Positions 1-8,333 of a stretch of 34,734 nt of DNA are shown one piece after another (the first letter of the stretch is position 1; the number at the start of each line of letters is the position of its first letter). Made by a program: the position numbers and the translations under genes. The notes beneath the pieces were generated by a model. The model was given only the letters and a program-made list of their open reading frames with translations, ran no database searches and was not told the origin of the DNA. The stretch comes from Acidimicrobiales bacterium (GTDB lineage: Bacteria > Actinomycetota > Acidimicrobiia > Acidimicrobiales > GCA-2861595), in contig DATLFN010000096.1 in the NCBI GenBank assembly GCA_035540975.1, positions 1-34,734 of the forward strand, given 5' to 3'.

Positions 1-1
1 G

Positions 2-331
2 GCCAAGCAGTTCGAGGAGGTGTTCCTCCCCGGGCGGGCCGACCCCGTGCGCATCCCCCGCCAGTCGGAGGCCCTGTACCTGCTCCAGCGGGTGCGGGAC
101 GAGGCCCACCGCTTCGCCGTCACCTACCACCGCCAGCTGCGCGGGAAGCGGATGACGAGGAGCGCTCTGGACGAGATCCCGGGCCTCGGCCCCACCCGCC
201 GGGCCCGCCTGCTGAAGGAGCTGGGCGGCGTGGGGCCGGTCAAGAAGGCGTCACTGGAGACGCTGAAGGCGCTGCCGTGGCTTCCCGACCGCGTGGCCGA
301 GGCGGTGTACGAGAAGCTGCACGGCTCATGA
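2..331 (+). CDS. uvrC: UvrABC excinuclease subunit C, C-terminal fragment (partial, 5' end outside window)
   Basis: The frame is open from the window edge to the TGA at 329-331, so only about the last 109 residues are present. The first part (LYLLQRVRDEAHRFAVTYHR) is the conserved end of the UvrC RNase H-like nuclease domain. It is followed by tandem helix-hairpin-helix motifs (IPGLGPTRRARLL and LPWLPDRVAEAVY) that bind DNA at the damage bubble. UvrC makes the dual incisions in nucleotide excision repair together with UvrA and UvrB in the cytoplasm. The gene reads toward the rapZ-yvcK block downstream, as in many actinobacteria, but glycosyltransferase and methyltransferase genes lie between them here. 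Identification is firm. Confidence 0.93.
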   Translation, partial: AKQFEEVFLPGRADPVRIPRQSEALYLLQRVRDEAHRFAVTYHRQLRGKRMTRSALDEIPGLGPTRRARLLKELGGVGPVKKASLETLKALPWLPDRVAEAVYEKLHGS

Positions 332-394
332 CGGGCGCCGGGGCCCGTCCTGGCCGCCCCCACCTGCTCGAGGTTCTGCTCCATTCGTCGTTCG

Positions 395-1750
395 CTACCC
401 ATCGGGGCAGGCCTCGCCGTCGGGGAGAGGGATCAGGGTCCGGTCGATCCGGTCGTAGAGGAATACCGGCTCGCCGGCAGATGCCGCGACGAGATCGGCG
501 CAACGAGGCGTGCGGGCCGGCATCCGCACCGACGCCCACTCCGGCCCGTGGCGAAGTTGCAGCGCGGCGTTGAGGTCGCTGTCGAGGATGAACTGCGCGA
601 CCCCGGTGTCCCCCGGCAACGGTGGTACGACGACGATTCGGCCGACGCTGGGATCCACGTCGGCAAGAACAATCTCGACGAGGGCGTCGCCCTCACGCGC
701 CGCGTCCCGGTAGTCGCGGACGTCCTGGACGTTGCCGGCGGCCAGCACGACGATGACCAGTGTGGCTACGACGGTGCCGAGCGGGCGGGACAGGCGGACG
801 GTCGCCGCCAGCAACGCAGCGAGGACGAGGCAGGAGCCGAGGTCGGGAACGAGGTTGTTGCGGTCGAAGATCCCGCGGACAGCGAAGGGCGCTCCTCCGA
901 GAGCGAAGGGCGCCGCGCCGGCCGCCAGTAGTGCGCAGCCGATCAGCACCTCGCGACGCACCGTCGACGGGCCCCGGAACGACGGGAGCACCGTGGTGGC
1001 GATGGACCACGTGGCGGCGGCGACGAGAACGACCATGGCGATCGCTCCGAGCAGGTCGGACCCCCAGAACCCCGCGCCCAGCTGGCCGGCCCCCAGGGTG
1101 TCGAGGTTCGCCAAGGGACCCGGCGAGCTCCCGCCTCTCTTCGGAGAGACCAGGAGTGCGACTGTCGTGATCGCTGCAACCGGCGCGAGTGCCACGGCAG
1201 CCGGGCGCAATCGTGCACGCCTGTCCTGGAGCCACCACCATCCGATGACGAGCGCAGCGACGGCGGCGATTCCCTCGTGGGCGAGGATCCCGACGACGAA
1301 CAGCGCCACAGCCGTTCCGACGCGCCCTCGCCGGAGGAGCAGGAAGGCCCCGCCGGCGAGGCAGGCGAGCGAGACGAGGTTCGGTCCCAGCACGAACCAG
1401 AGGCGGGTCGCCCCGCGGTTCGGTACCACCGCGAAGGCCAGCGCGGCCAGGAGGGCGGTCCGGCTGGTGACGACCTCCCTGAGGGCCCGCCAGACGAGCA
1501 ATGCGACGAGTGCGTTGAGAGAGCCCATGAGAACGGCGTGGAGGACAGGGCGGTCGCCGAGGACCTGGTACGCCAACACGTAGTAGGGGCCCACCGCCGG
1601 GCGGGCCGGCGCCTCGAACGAGAGGTTCATCGCACCCTCGAGCACACCGTTGGCGACGAGCTCGTGAGCGACCCAGAAGTCGTCGGACAGGTAGTCGGCG
1701 CCCGCGAGGCCCCACGCGATCGACGGGATCGCGGCGAGCACGGCGATCAC
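395..1750 (-). CDS. Multi-pass membrane protein, possible GT-C-type glycosyltransferase
   Basis: About 450 residues with roughly ten hydrophobic helices. The N-terminal helix is followed by a short loop YLSDDFW, and an acidic pair in the first extracytoplasmic loop is typical of GT-C (PMT/ArnT-like) glycosyltransferases that use polyprenyl-phosphate sugars. The C-terminal 90 residues are soluble. It lies directly downstream of a GT2 polyprenyl-phosphate glycosyltransferase and a methyltransferase on the same strand, which supports a role in cell-surface glycan assembly. The function is inferred from topology and neighbours, and no sequence family was recognised. The start is uncertain: the frame is open far upstream, the upstream gene stops at 1798, and the first standard in-frame start near there is the GTG at 1750. 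A non-standard CTG at 1801 would overlap that stop. Confidence 0.6.
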   Translation of the reverse strand: MIAVLAAIPSIAWGLAGADYLSDDFWVAHELVANGVLEGAMNLSFEAPARPAVGPYYVLAYQVLGDRPVLHAVLMGSLNALVALLVWRALREVVTSRTALLAALAFAVVPNRGATRLWFVLGPNLVSLACLAGGAFLLLRRGRVGTAVALFVVGILAHEGIAAVAALVIGWWWLQDRRARLRPAAVALAPVAAITTVALLVSPKRGGSSPGPLANLDTLGAGQLGAGFWGSDLLGAIAMVVLVAAATWSIATTVLPSFRGPSTVRREVLIGCALLAAGAAPFALGGAPFAVRGIFDRNNLVPDLGSCLVLAALLAATVRLSRPLGTVVATLVIVVLAAGNVQDVRDYRDAAREGDALVEIVLADVDPSVGRIVVVPPLPGDTGVAQFILDSDLNAALQLRHGPEWASVRMPARTPRCADLVAASAGEPVFLYDRIDRTLIPLPDGEACPDG

Positions 1751-1797
1751 GAGGCCCCAACGCCGGCTTGCCGCTTCGGTTTCCAGCGATCCCGTCG

Positions 1798-2544
1798 TCA
1801 GGACGGCCCCACGCGCGCCACAGCGATGAGCGAGACGCCGAGCCGCAGCCCGCGGCCCGAGACGAGCCGGCGTTCGCCGCCCAGCAGCCCGGCAAGGAGA
1901 CGGTTGACCGGCTTGGGCGGAAGCCCCATGTCGAAGTCGCTGCGCCCGGGCCGCTCGGCCCGGCGCAGGCGCCCCACAAGACGGACGGCAGCGATCGGAG
2001 CGAACAGCACGGCGTTGAAGAACGAGAGGTGGCGTACGTCCATGCCGGCCTCGTCCAGGACACGGGCCAGATCTCGTCGCCGGTATCGGCGGAAGTGCCC
2101 GTTCGCCACGTCGTGCTCGCTCCAGAGCCACGGCAGGGCCGGGACGGTCACCAGCACGGTGCCGCCCGGGCGGGTGGCGGACGCCATGGAGCGAAGGGCG
2201 CCGACGTCGTCCTCCAGGTGCTCGATCACGTCGAACGCCGTGACGAGGTCGAAGTCGGCGGTGGCCGGGACGTCCTCGGGTACGCGGCCGAGGACGACCT
2301 CGGCCTTCACTGGTTGCCTTCGGGCGTGGTCGACGGCAAAGGGCTCGGGTTCCAAGGCGGTGACGTCCCCGAAGCGGGCCAGGAGCGGCAGCATCCCTCC
2401 TGTTCCGCAGCCGACGTCGAGGATGCGGCCGACCCGGGTGCCGACGTGGCGCTCCAGGACGTCGCCCACGACGGCCCGCCGGCCGACGAACCACCAGTGG
2501 TCGCGCTCGAGCTCGGCGTGGGCCCGGTAGACCGCGGCGTCCAC
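1798..2544 (-). CDS. Class I SAM-dependent methyltransferase
   Basis: 248 residues from a GTG at 2544, two bases after the stop of the upstream glycosyltransferase gene. Motif I is clear (ILDVGCGTGGMLPLL), followed by the acidic loop of motif II (ALEPEPFA), the motif IV region (FDLVTAFDVIEHLED) and motif V (ATRPGGTVLVTVPA). The W-rich segment after motif V (LPWLWSEHDVANGHFRRY) is typical of the Methyltransf_11/23 type found in surface-polysaccharide gene sets. The methyl acceptor cannot be read from the sequence. Tight spacing with its neighbours suggests co-transcription with the GT2 gene and the downstream membrane protein. Confidence 0.85.
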   Translation of the reverse strand: MDAAVYRAHAELERDHWWFVGRRAVVGDVLERHVGTRVGRILDVGCGTGGMLPLLARFGDVTALEPEPFAVDHARRQPVKAEVVLGRVPEDVPATADFDLVTAFDVIEHLEDDVGALRSMASATRPGGTVLVTVPALPWLWSEHDVANGHFRRYRRRDLARVLDEAGMDVRHLSFFNAVLFAPIAAVRLVGRLRRAERPGRSDFDMGLPPKPVNRLLAGLLGGERRLVSGRGLRLGVSLIAVARVGPS

Positions 2545-2546
2545 CG

Positions 2547-3749
2547 CTACGCCGGCCGTTCGTAGTCGGCGGTCGTCTCGGCCACGAGGAAATTGGGCCG
2601 CGCCTTCGTCTCGTCGTAGATCCTCGCCACGTACTCCCCGAGCACGCCGACCACGATGAGCTGCATCCCCCCGATGGCCAGGACAACCGCCACGATCGAC
2701 GTCCAACCCTTCGGCACGCCACCGAAGAAGATCCGGGCGGCAATGGCCACGCCGATGTAGAGGCCGCCGGCGACCGCGACGATCACCCCGAAGATCGAAG
2801 CGAGGCGTAGGGGAGCGGCGGAGAAGGAGACGAGCCCGTCGAGGGCGAGCCGGATGAGCTTGCGGAACGTGTACTTCGGCGTGCCGGCATGACGGGCGTC
2901 TCGGTCGTACGGAAGGCCGATCTGGCGGTAGCCCACCCAGCTCCGCAGCCCTCGCAGGAAGCGATTGTGCTCGGGCAGGGCGAGCAGTTCGTCGACCACC
3001 CGGCGATCCAGGAGGGCGAAGTCGCCGCTGTCGAGGGGCACGTCGATGTCGGCGACCTGCTTGTAGACCCGGTAGAACCAGCGGTACGCCTGGCGCTTCA
3101 GCAGCGCCTCCTTCCTGGTCTGCCTGACCGCGTAGACCACCTGGTTCCCGTTGCGCCATTCCTCGACGAGCCGGTGCAGCAGCTCCGGAGGATCCTGGAG
3201 GTCGGCGTCCATGAGGCAGACCGCGTCACCCCGTGCCGCGGCCATGCCGGCGGACAGGGCCGCCTGGTGGCCGAAGTTCCGACTGAGGCGGACGCCGCGG
3301 ACGCGACGGTCCTCGGCCGCCAACTCGACGATCACCTTCCACGTCTCGTCCCCGCTGCCGTCGTCGACGACCACCAACTCACCGGGGTCGAGCTCGTTGA
3401 GCACCGGTTTGAGCCGCTCCCACAGGCTCCGAAGGTTGTCCGACTCGTTGAACGCGGGGACGACAACGCTGACGACGACGGGGTCCGAGCCGCCCTGGCC
3501 GTCGACTCGACCGGCATCGGCAGCGATGGCCCGGAGCTCCTGGGCCGTGCACGGGCTCAGGAGGGCCGCCGCCTCGGGGCTGAGTCGCCCGCGCAACACC
3601 GCCCCGGTCGCCAGCGAGCGCGCCGCCTCCGTCATGGCCGCGCCGGCACCGGCGAGCTCGGCGAGGGCGGCGCGCTCCGGGAGCCCGTCCTTCTCCGCCT
3701 CGCCCGCGGTTCCCCGCGCCGCTTCAGGCCGCCGGAGGGACCCTGGCAT
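2547..3749 (-). CDS. GT2 family glycosyltransferase (polyprenyl-phosphate sugar transferase, ArnC/DPM1-like)
   Basis: 400 residues. A GT-A fold starts near residue 92 (VVVSVVVPAFNESDNL). It has the nucleotide-binding VVDDGSGDET, the metal-binding DADLQDPPE and the acceptor-side DSGDFALLDRRV motif. Two C-terminal membrane helices (FGVIVAVAGGLYIGVAIAA and IVAVVLAIGGMQLIVVGVL) precede the typical GEYVARIYDETKARPNF ending. Proteins of this architecture transfer a sugar from a nucleotide donor to polyprenyl phosphate at the inner membrane face. The 90-residue N-terminal extension is Ala-rich and unlike the family. An internal ATG (residue 39, MTEAARSL) is a plausible true start. The gene heads a minus-strand unit with the methyltransferase and membrane protein, and is divergent from the methyltransferase at 3802. 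Confidence 0.88.
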   Translation of the reverse strand: MPGSLRRPEAARGTAGEAEKDGLPERAALAELAGAGAAMTEAARSLATGAVLRGRLSPEAAALLSPCTAQELRAIAADAGRVDGQGGSDPVVVSVVVPAFNESDNLRSLWERLKPVLNELDPGELVVVDDGSGDETWKVIVELAAEDRRVRGVRLSRNFGHQAALSAGMAAARGDAVCLMDADLQDPPELLHRLVEEWRNGNQVVYAVRQTRKEALLKRQAYRWFYRVYKQVADIDVPLDSGDFALLDRRVVDELLALPEHNRFLRGLRSWVGYRQIGLPYDRDARHAGTPKYTFRKLIRLALDGLVSFSAAPLRLASIFGVIVAVAGGLYIGVAIAARIFFGGVPKGWTSIVAVVLAIGGMQLIVVGVLGEYVARIYDETKARPNFLVAETTADYERPA

Positions 3750-3801
3750 GCCCGCAGTCTACGGACGCTCCGGTGCGGCGGGCCGCTCGTACGCTGCGGG
3801 C

Positions 3802-4548
3802 GTGGCCATCCCCGACACCCCTGACGACCTCTGGGAGACCCACGCCGGGTGGTGGCAGGAGGGGTTCACCGAGGGCGCCGACGCCGAGTACGAGGAGCAG
3901 ATCCTCCCCCTGGCGGCCGAGCACCTGGCGGGCGCCACCCGCGTGCTGGACGTGGGGACGGGGGAGGGGCAGGTGGCCCGCCTGGCCGCCCGTCTCGGCG
4001 CCACGCTGGTCGCCGGCGTCGACCCCACCCGGGCCCAGCTCGTCGCCGCCCGGGACCGGGCGGGCGGGCCCGCTTACGCGCGGGCCGGGGCGGCCGCCCT
4101 CCCCTTCGCCGATGGGGCGTTCGACGCCGTCGTCGCCTGCCTGGTGTTCGAGCACATCGAGGCGCCCGACGCCGCTGTCGCCGAGGTGGCCCGGGTCCTG
4201 CGCCCGGGCGGGCGCTTCCTGTTCTTCCTCAACCACCCGCTGCTCCAGACGCCGGGGAGCGGATGGATCGACGACCACATCCTGGAGGAGCAGTACTGGC
4301 GCATCGGGCCCTACCTGGTGGAGGACTCGACCCTGGAGGAGGTGGAGAAGGGCATCTTCATCCCGTTCATCCACCGGCCGTTGTCCCGCTACGTGAACGC
4401 CATGGCGGGCGCCGGGCTGCTCGTCGTGCGCATGGAGGAGCCGGCCCCGCCGCCCGGCTTCATCGCCCGGGCCGAGGAGTACCGGGACGCCGCCACCATC
4501 CCCCGCCTCCTCTTCATGCGGGCCGAGAAGCGCCCAGCGCCCGCCTGA
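3802..4548 (+). CDS. Class I SAM-dependent methyltransferase
   Basis: 248 residues. The GTG at 3802 is chosen because the open frame upstream is antisense to the GT2 gene and has no family similarity. Motif I is RVLDVGTGEGQVARLAA, followed by VAGVDPTRAQLVAAR, the motif IV region FDAVVACLVFEHIEAPD and motif V VLRPGGRFLFFLNHPLL. It most resembles Methyltransf_11/UbiE-like small-molecule methyltransferases, and the substrate is unknown. It is divergent from the GT2 gene, with a short shared upstream region (3750-3801), so the pair may share control. Its 3' end overlaps the end of the convergent pseudogene by 35 bases. Confidence 0.85.
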   Translation: MAIPDTPDDLWETHAGWWQEGFTEGADAEYEEQILPLAAEHLAGATRVLDVGTGEGQVARLAARLGATLVAGVDPTRAQLVAARDRAGGPAYARAGAAALPFADGAFDAVVACLVFEHIEAPDAAVAEVARVLRPGGRFLFFLNHPLLQTPGSGWIDDHILEEQYWRIGPYLVEDSTLEEVEKGIFIPFIHRPLSRYVNAMAGAGLLVVRMEEPAPPPGFIARAEEYRDAATIPRLLFMRAEKRPAPA

Positions 4549-5406
4549 CCGCCGCCCCGGCCACTGCCGGGCGGCCCCGCACGTCGGGCCACGTGAACCG
4601 CAGCACCGTCCACCCGGCCAGCACCAGGACGTTCTGGCGGGCCCCGGTCGTCCTGGAACGCCTCCCGGGACGAGTGCGGCCCGTACCCGTCGACCTCGAC
4701 GGCCACCCGGGCGTCCGGCCAGGCGTAGTCGAGCCGGTACGGCGTACCGCCCACGGGGTGCTGGCGCACCGGCGGCGGTACGCCGAACCGCACCACCACC
4801 CGGTCCATGGCGCTCTCCAGGGCGCTCACCCGCTCGCCGTCGGCGTCCAGCCGCGTGCCAGCACCCGCCGCAGCACCCCGGCACCCCGGATGCCCCTGCC
4901 GGCCGTGGGCTCCAGCGCCGCCCGCACGGCGGGGCGGTGAACAGCCCGTCGGCGATGCCGCGGTCGAGCGCACCGGCGACCAGCACCTCGTCGCCCGTCG
5001 CCGCCAGGTCCAGCACCGTGCGCAGCGGGTCGGTGCACGGGATCCCCCGGCGCACCACGGCCCGGCACCCCGCCGGGCGGACGTGGGTCGTCACCCCGGG
5101 GACGCGCGACCGGCGAGGGGCCGTCACCTCGATGCGCAGGTCGTCGACCAGGCGCCACACCCACGCCGCCGCCCGGTGCGAGGCCGCCGCGCCGGGGCCG
5201 ACGGCGAGCACGGCGGCGAGGAGGCGCTGCTCGTCGCCGACCGGCGCGCCACCCATCCGGTGGACGCCCCGGTACAACCGCTCCCGGCGCCCGGGGCGCT
5301 CCCCGGCCTCGACCTGGCGCGGGGACAGGCCGGCGTCCATGGCCTGGACCACGGTGAACAGGGCGTACTGGCGCCGGGCGACGCCGGCCAGCGCTTCTTC
5401 GGTCAC
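4514..5406 (-). pseudogene. DUF559 / AbiEi-antitoxin-like protein, broken by three frameshifts
   Basis: The reading frame starts at an ATG at 5406 with RRQYALFTVVQAMDAGLS, the winged-helix start of proteins annotated as AbiEi-like antitoxin plus DUF559. It runs through LLAAVLAVGPGAAASHR and RRGIPCTDPLRTVLDLA. After GLFTA (about 4935) similarity moves to a second frame (VRAALEPTAGRGIRGAGVL), then near 4855 to a third (RVSALESAMDRVVVRFGV ... RLDYAWPDARVAVEVDGYG). At a GGGGCCC run near 4645-4650 it moves again (NVLVLAGWTVLRFTWPDV), ending at the TGA at 4514-4516. The conserved DUF559 core VAVEVDGYGPHSSREAF is still readable. The breaks are either genuine decay or indels at G/C runs in the assembly. 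Length and motif order fit one ancestral gene of about 295 codons. Confidence 0.8.
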
Positions 5407-5490
5407 TTTCCCACCTCAGCGGTCGCTTTCTGACAGAAGAAGGGGAAGGGCCGGCCACCAGGCTGCCCCCGGCCTGTGACAATGAGGCCC

Positions 5491-6351
5491 ATGGCCGAGT
5501 TCCTCGTCGTCACCGGGCTGTCCGGGGCGGGCCGCAGCACGGCGGCGGCCACCCTGGAGGACCTGGGGTGGGTCGTCATCGACAACCTGCCCCCGTCGCT
5601 GATCCCCCAGGTGGCCGAGATGAACCTCACCGGGGGGGAGACGGAGAAGGTCGCCCTGGTCAGCGGGCGCAGCGGCGCCGCCTACGTGGGTGAGTTGACC
5701 AGCGCCATCGACCACCTCAGCAAGGCGGGGCGGGGGCCGGTGCGGGTCCTCTACCTCGACGCCGCAGACGACGTGCTCGTGCGCCGCTTCGAGGGCACCC
5801 GCCGCCGCCACCCGGTGGACGCCGACACGGTCACCGAGGGGATCGACCTGGAGCGGGAGTCGCTGGCCGCCATCAAGGCGCAGGCCGACATCCGCATCGA
5901 CACCACGGAGATGAACGTCCACCAGCTGAGGGACCGCCTGGTCGACCTGTTCGAGCCCGACCCGGTGGGCGGCATGCGGACGTCGGTGGTGTCGTTCGGC
6001 TACCAGCACGGGATCCCCCTCGACGTGGACCTGGTGTTCGACTGCCGCTTCCTCCCCAACCCCCACTGGGTGGACGAGCTGCGCCCGCTCACCGGCCTCG
6101 ACCCCGCCGTGCGGGACTACGTCCTCGCCCAGCCCGACACCAAGGAGTTCCTGGCCCGCCTCGACGACCTGTTCGGCCTGGTGCTGCCCGGTTACGTGAA
6201 GGAGGGCAAGACGTACCTGTCGGTGGCGGTGGGGTGCACCGGGGGCCGGCACCGGTCGGTGGCCCTGGCCGAGGAGGTGGCGCGGTCCATGGAGGCCCAC
6301 GGGTTCCGCCCCGTCGTCAACCACCGGGACATCGCCCGGGGCAACCGGTGA
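5491..6351 (+). CDS. rapZ: RNase adapter / nucleotide-binding protein RapZ (YvcJ)
   Basis: 286 residues with a Walker A loop (GLSGAGRST), the conserved VVIDNLPPSLIP segment, and the C-terminal domain ending in the signature VGCTGGRHRSVALAEEV. RapZ-family proteins bind nucleotides. In enterobacteria they deliver GlmZ to RNase E; in Gram-positives (YvcJ) the role is less defined. The ATG at 5491 has GAGG a few bases upstream and gives the usual MAEFLVVTG start. The ATG at 5482 and GTG at 5476 are in frame and possible. The stop overlaps the next start as GTGA, so rapZ and yvcK are translationally coupled, as in most actinobacteria. Confidence 0.93.
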   Translation: MAEFLVVTGLSGAGRSTAAATLEDLGWVVIDNLPPSLIPQVAEMNLTGGETEKVALVSGRSGAAYVGELTSAIDHLSKAGRGPVRVLYLDAADDVLVRRFEGTRRRHPVDADTVTEGIDLERESLAAIKAQADIRIDTTEMNVHQLRDRLVDLFEPDPVGGMRTSVVSFGYQHGIPLDVDLVFDCRFLPNPHWVDELRPLTGLDPAVRDYVLAQPDTKEFLARLDDLFGLVLPGYVKEGKTYLSVAVGCTGGRHRSVALAEEVARSMEAHGFRPVVNHRDIARGNR

Positions 6352-7259
6352 CCGCCGGCTCCACCGGCGGCGCCGGTGGCGGACCTCGGGTCGTGGCCGT
6401 GGGCGGGGGGCACGGCCTGGCCGCCAGCATCTCGGCCGTCCGCCGCTACGCCGGCGACGTCACCGCCATCGTCAGCGTGGCCGACGACGGGGGCTCCAGC
6501 GGCCGGCTGCGGGAGGCGCTGGGCATCTCCCCGCCGGGCGACCTGCGCCGGTGCCTGGTCGCCATGGGCGACCCCGACTCCCTGTGGGCCCGGGCCTTCG
6601 AGCACCGCTTCGACGCCGGCGAGCTGGAGGGCCACTCCCTCGGCAACGTCGTCATCGCCGGGCTGAGCGCCACCACCGGCGACTTCCTGGCCGCCCTGGA
6701 GGAGGCGGCCCGCCTGGTCGGCGTCGGCCCCGGCGGGCGGGTGCTGCCGGCCACCGCCCACCCGGTGGTCCTGGAGGCGGAGGGGGAGAGCGGGACGGTG
6801 CGGGGGCAGCTGGCCGTCGCCACCGGCACCGCCGCCGGGCGGATCAAGCGGGTGTCCATCCTCCCGGCCGACGCCGGGACGCCGCCCGCCGCCCTCGCCG
6901 CCGTCGCCGAGGCCGACCAGGTGGTGGTCGGCCCCGGCTCGCTGTTCACCAGCGTCCTGGCCGCCCTGGCCGCCCCCGAGCTGGCCCGCGCCGTGGCCGC
7001 CAGCCGGGCCTGGCGGGTCTACGTGTGCAACCTCGGCCCCCAGGAGCCGGAGACGGCGGGGTACGACGCGGCGGGCCACGTGGAGGCCCTCCTCGCCCAC
7101 GGCGTGGAGATCGACGTGGTCCTGTGCGACCACACGTTCCCACCGCCCCCCGACGGCCGCCTGCCCGTCCCCGTGGTGACCGCCGACGTCGCCCGGGACG
7201 ACGGCCGCGGTCACGACCCCGCCAGACTGGCGGCGGCGCTGGAGAATCTGCTCGGATAG
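6348..7259 (+). CDS. yvcK: Gluconeogenesis factor YvcK/CofD-like protein
   Basis: 303 residues from a GTG overlapping the rapZ stop by 4 nt. The family signature VVAVGGGHGLAASISAVRRY is followed by IVSVADDGGSSGRLR and PPGDLRRCLVAMGD, which form the nucleotide-sugar binding Rossmann site. Later come GHSLGNVVIAGL and VVGPGSLFTSVLAAL. YvcK (CuvA in mycobacteria) binds UDP-sugars and is needed for growth on gluconeogenic carbon sources and for wall synthesis. In most actinobacteria the next gene is whiA. Here only 58 bases separate yvcK from gap. Confidence 0.93.
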   Translation: MTAGSTGGAGGGPRVVAVGGGHGLAASISAVRRYAGDVTAIVSVADDGGSSGRLREALGISPPGDLRRCLVAMGDPDSLWARAFEHRFDAGELEGHSLGNVVIAGLSATTGDFLAALEEAARLVGVGPGGRVLPATAHPVVLEAEGESGTVRGQLAVATGTAAGRIKRVSILPADAGTPPAALAAVAEADQVVVGPGSLFTSVLAALAAPELARAVAASRAWRVYVCNLGPQEPETAGYDAAGHVEALLAHGVEIDVVLCDHTFPPPPDGRLPVPVVTADVARDDGRGHDPARLAAALENLLG

Positions 7260-7317
7260 GGTCTGGCGCAACCCAGCATCCAGTGGGCGGATTCGAGCAG
7301 ACACGGGAGGCACATCC

Positions 7318-8331
7318 ATGACCGTGAGGGTCGGTATCAACGGCTTCGGGCGCATCGGGCGCAACTTCTTCCGGGCGGCCCGGGCAGCAGGCGCCGACCT
7401 CGAGGTGGTGGGAGTCAACGACCTCGTGCCGCCCGCCACCAACGGCCACCTCCTGAAGTACGACTCGACGCACGGCCGGCTGGACGCCGAGGTCGTCTCG
7501 GGCGACAGCTCCATCACCGTCGACGGCAAGGAGATCAAGGTCTTCGCCGAGCGCGACCCGGCCGCCCTGCCGTGGGGCGACCTGGGCGTGGACGTCGTGG
7601 TGGAGTCCACCGGCTTCTTCACCGACGGCGAGAAGGCGTCGGCCCACATCAAGGCGGGCGCCCCCCGCGTGGTCATCTCCGCCCCCGCCACCAACGTGGA
7701 CGGCACCTTCTGCGTGGGCGTGAACGACGACACGTTCGACCCCGAGCAGCACAAGGTCATCTCGAACGCCTCGTGCACCACGAACTGCTTCGTCCCCATG
7801 GTGAAGGTCCTCGACGACGCCTTCGGCGTCGAGAAGGGCCTCATGACGACGGTCCACGCCTACACCAACGACCAGAACCTGCTGGACCTGGCCCACAAGG
7901 ACCTGCGCCGCGCCCGCGCCTCGGCCGTCAACATCACCCCCTCGTCCACCGGCGCCGCCCGCGCCACCGGCCTGGTGCTCCAGGCCATGCAGGGCAAGCT
8001 GGACGGCACCGCCCTGCGGGTGCCGGTGCAGGACGGCTCCGTCACCGACCTGGTGGCCATCCTGGGCCGCGAGGTCACCGTCGACGAGGTCAACTCGGCC
8101 TTCGAGAAGGCGGCGGCCGACGGCCCGCTGGCCAAGGTGCTCGTCTACACCGACGACCCCATCGTGTCGTCCGACATCATCGGGTCGCCGGCCAGCTGCA
8201 CGTTCGACTCGGGGCTCACCATGACCATGGGCAGCCTGGTGAAGGTGCTCGGCTGGTACGACAACGAGTGGGGCTACTCGAACCGACTGGTCGACCTGGC
8301 CCTCATCGTCGGCGCCGCCAACCAGAAGTAG
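7318..8331 (+). CDS. gap: Glyceraldehyde-3-phosphate dehydrogenase, type I
   Basis: 337 residues, normal family length. The NAD-binding start is VGINGFGRIGRNFFRAA and the catalytic cysteine is C153 in NASCTTNCF. The catalytic histidine lies in the segment TTVHAYTNDQNLLD, and the C-terminal NEWGYSNRLVDL is conserved. It converts glyceraldehyde 3-phosphate to 1,3-bisphosphoglycerate in the cytoplasm. A GGGAGG ribosome binding site lies about 9 bases before the ATG. It is the first of four glycolytic/secretion genes in one orientation, and pgk starts 2 bases after its stop. Confidence 0.97.
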   Translation: MTVRVGINGFGRIGRNFFRAARAAGADLEVVGVNDLVPPATNGHLLKYDSTHGRLDAEVVSGDSSITVDGKEIKVFAERDPAALPWGDLGVDVVVESTGFFTDGEKASAHIKAGAPRVVISAPATNVDGTFCVGVNDDTFDPEQHKVISNASCTTNCFVPMVKVLDDAFGVEKGLMTTVHAYTNDQNLLDLAHKDLRRARASAVNITPSSTGAARATGLVLQAMQGKLDGTALRVPVQDGSVTDLVAILGREVTVDEVNSAFEKAAADGPLAKVLVYTDDPIVSSDIIGSPASCTFDSGLTMTMGSLVKVLGWYDNEWGYSNRLVDLALIVGAANQK

Positions 8332-8333
8332 TA

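Noticed and set aside
732-2565. Several long plus-strand open frames across the glycosyltransferase region
   Set aside because: They are composition-driven shadows of the minus-strand genes, rich in Arg, Ser and Gly, without domains.
1751-2743. Long minus-strand extension upstream of the membrane protein frame, giving an apparent 782-residue protein
   Set aside because: The extension is Arg/Pro-rich shadow sequence antisense or out of frame to the methyltransferase and GT2 genes. Only the part after about 1750 looks like protein.
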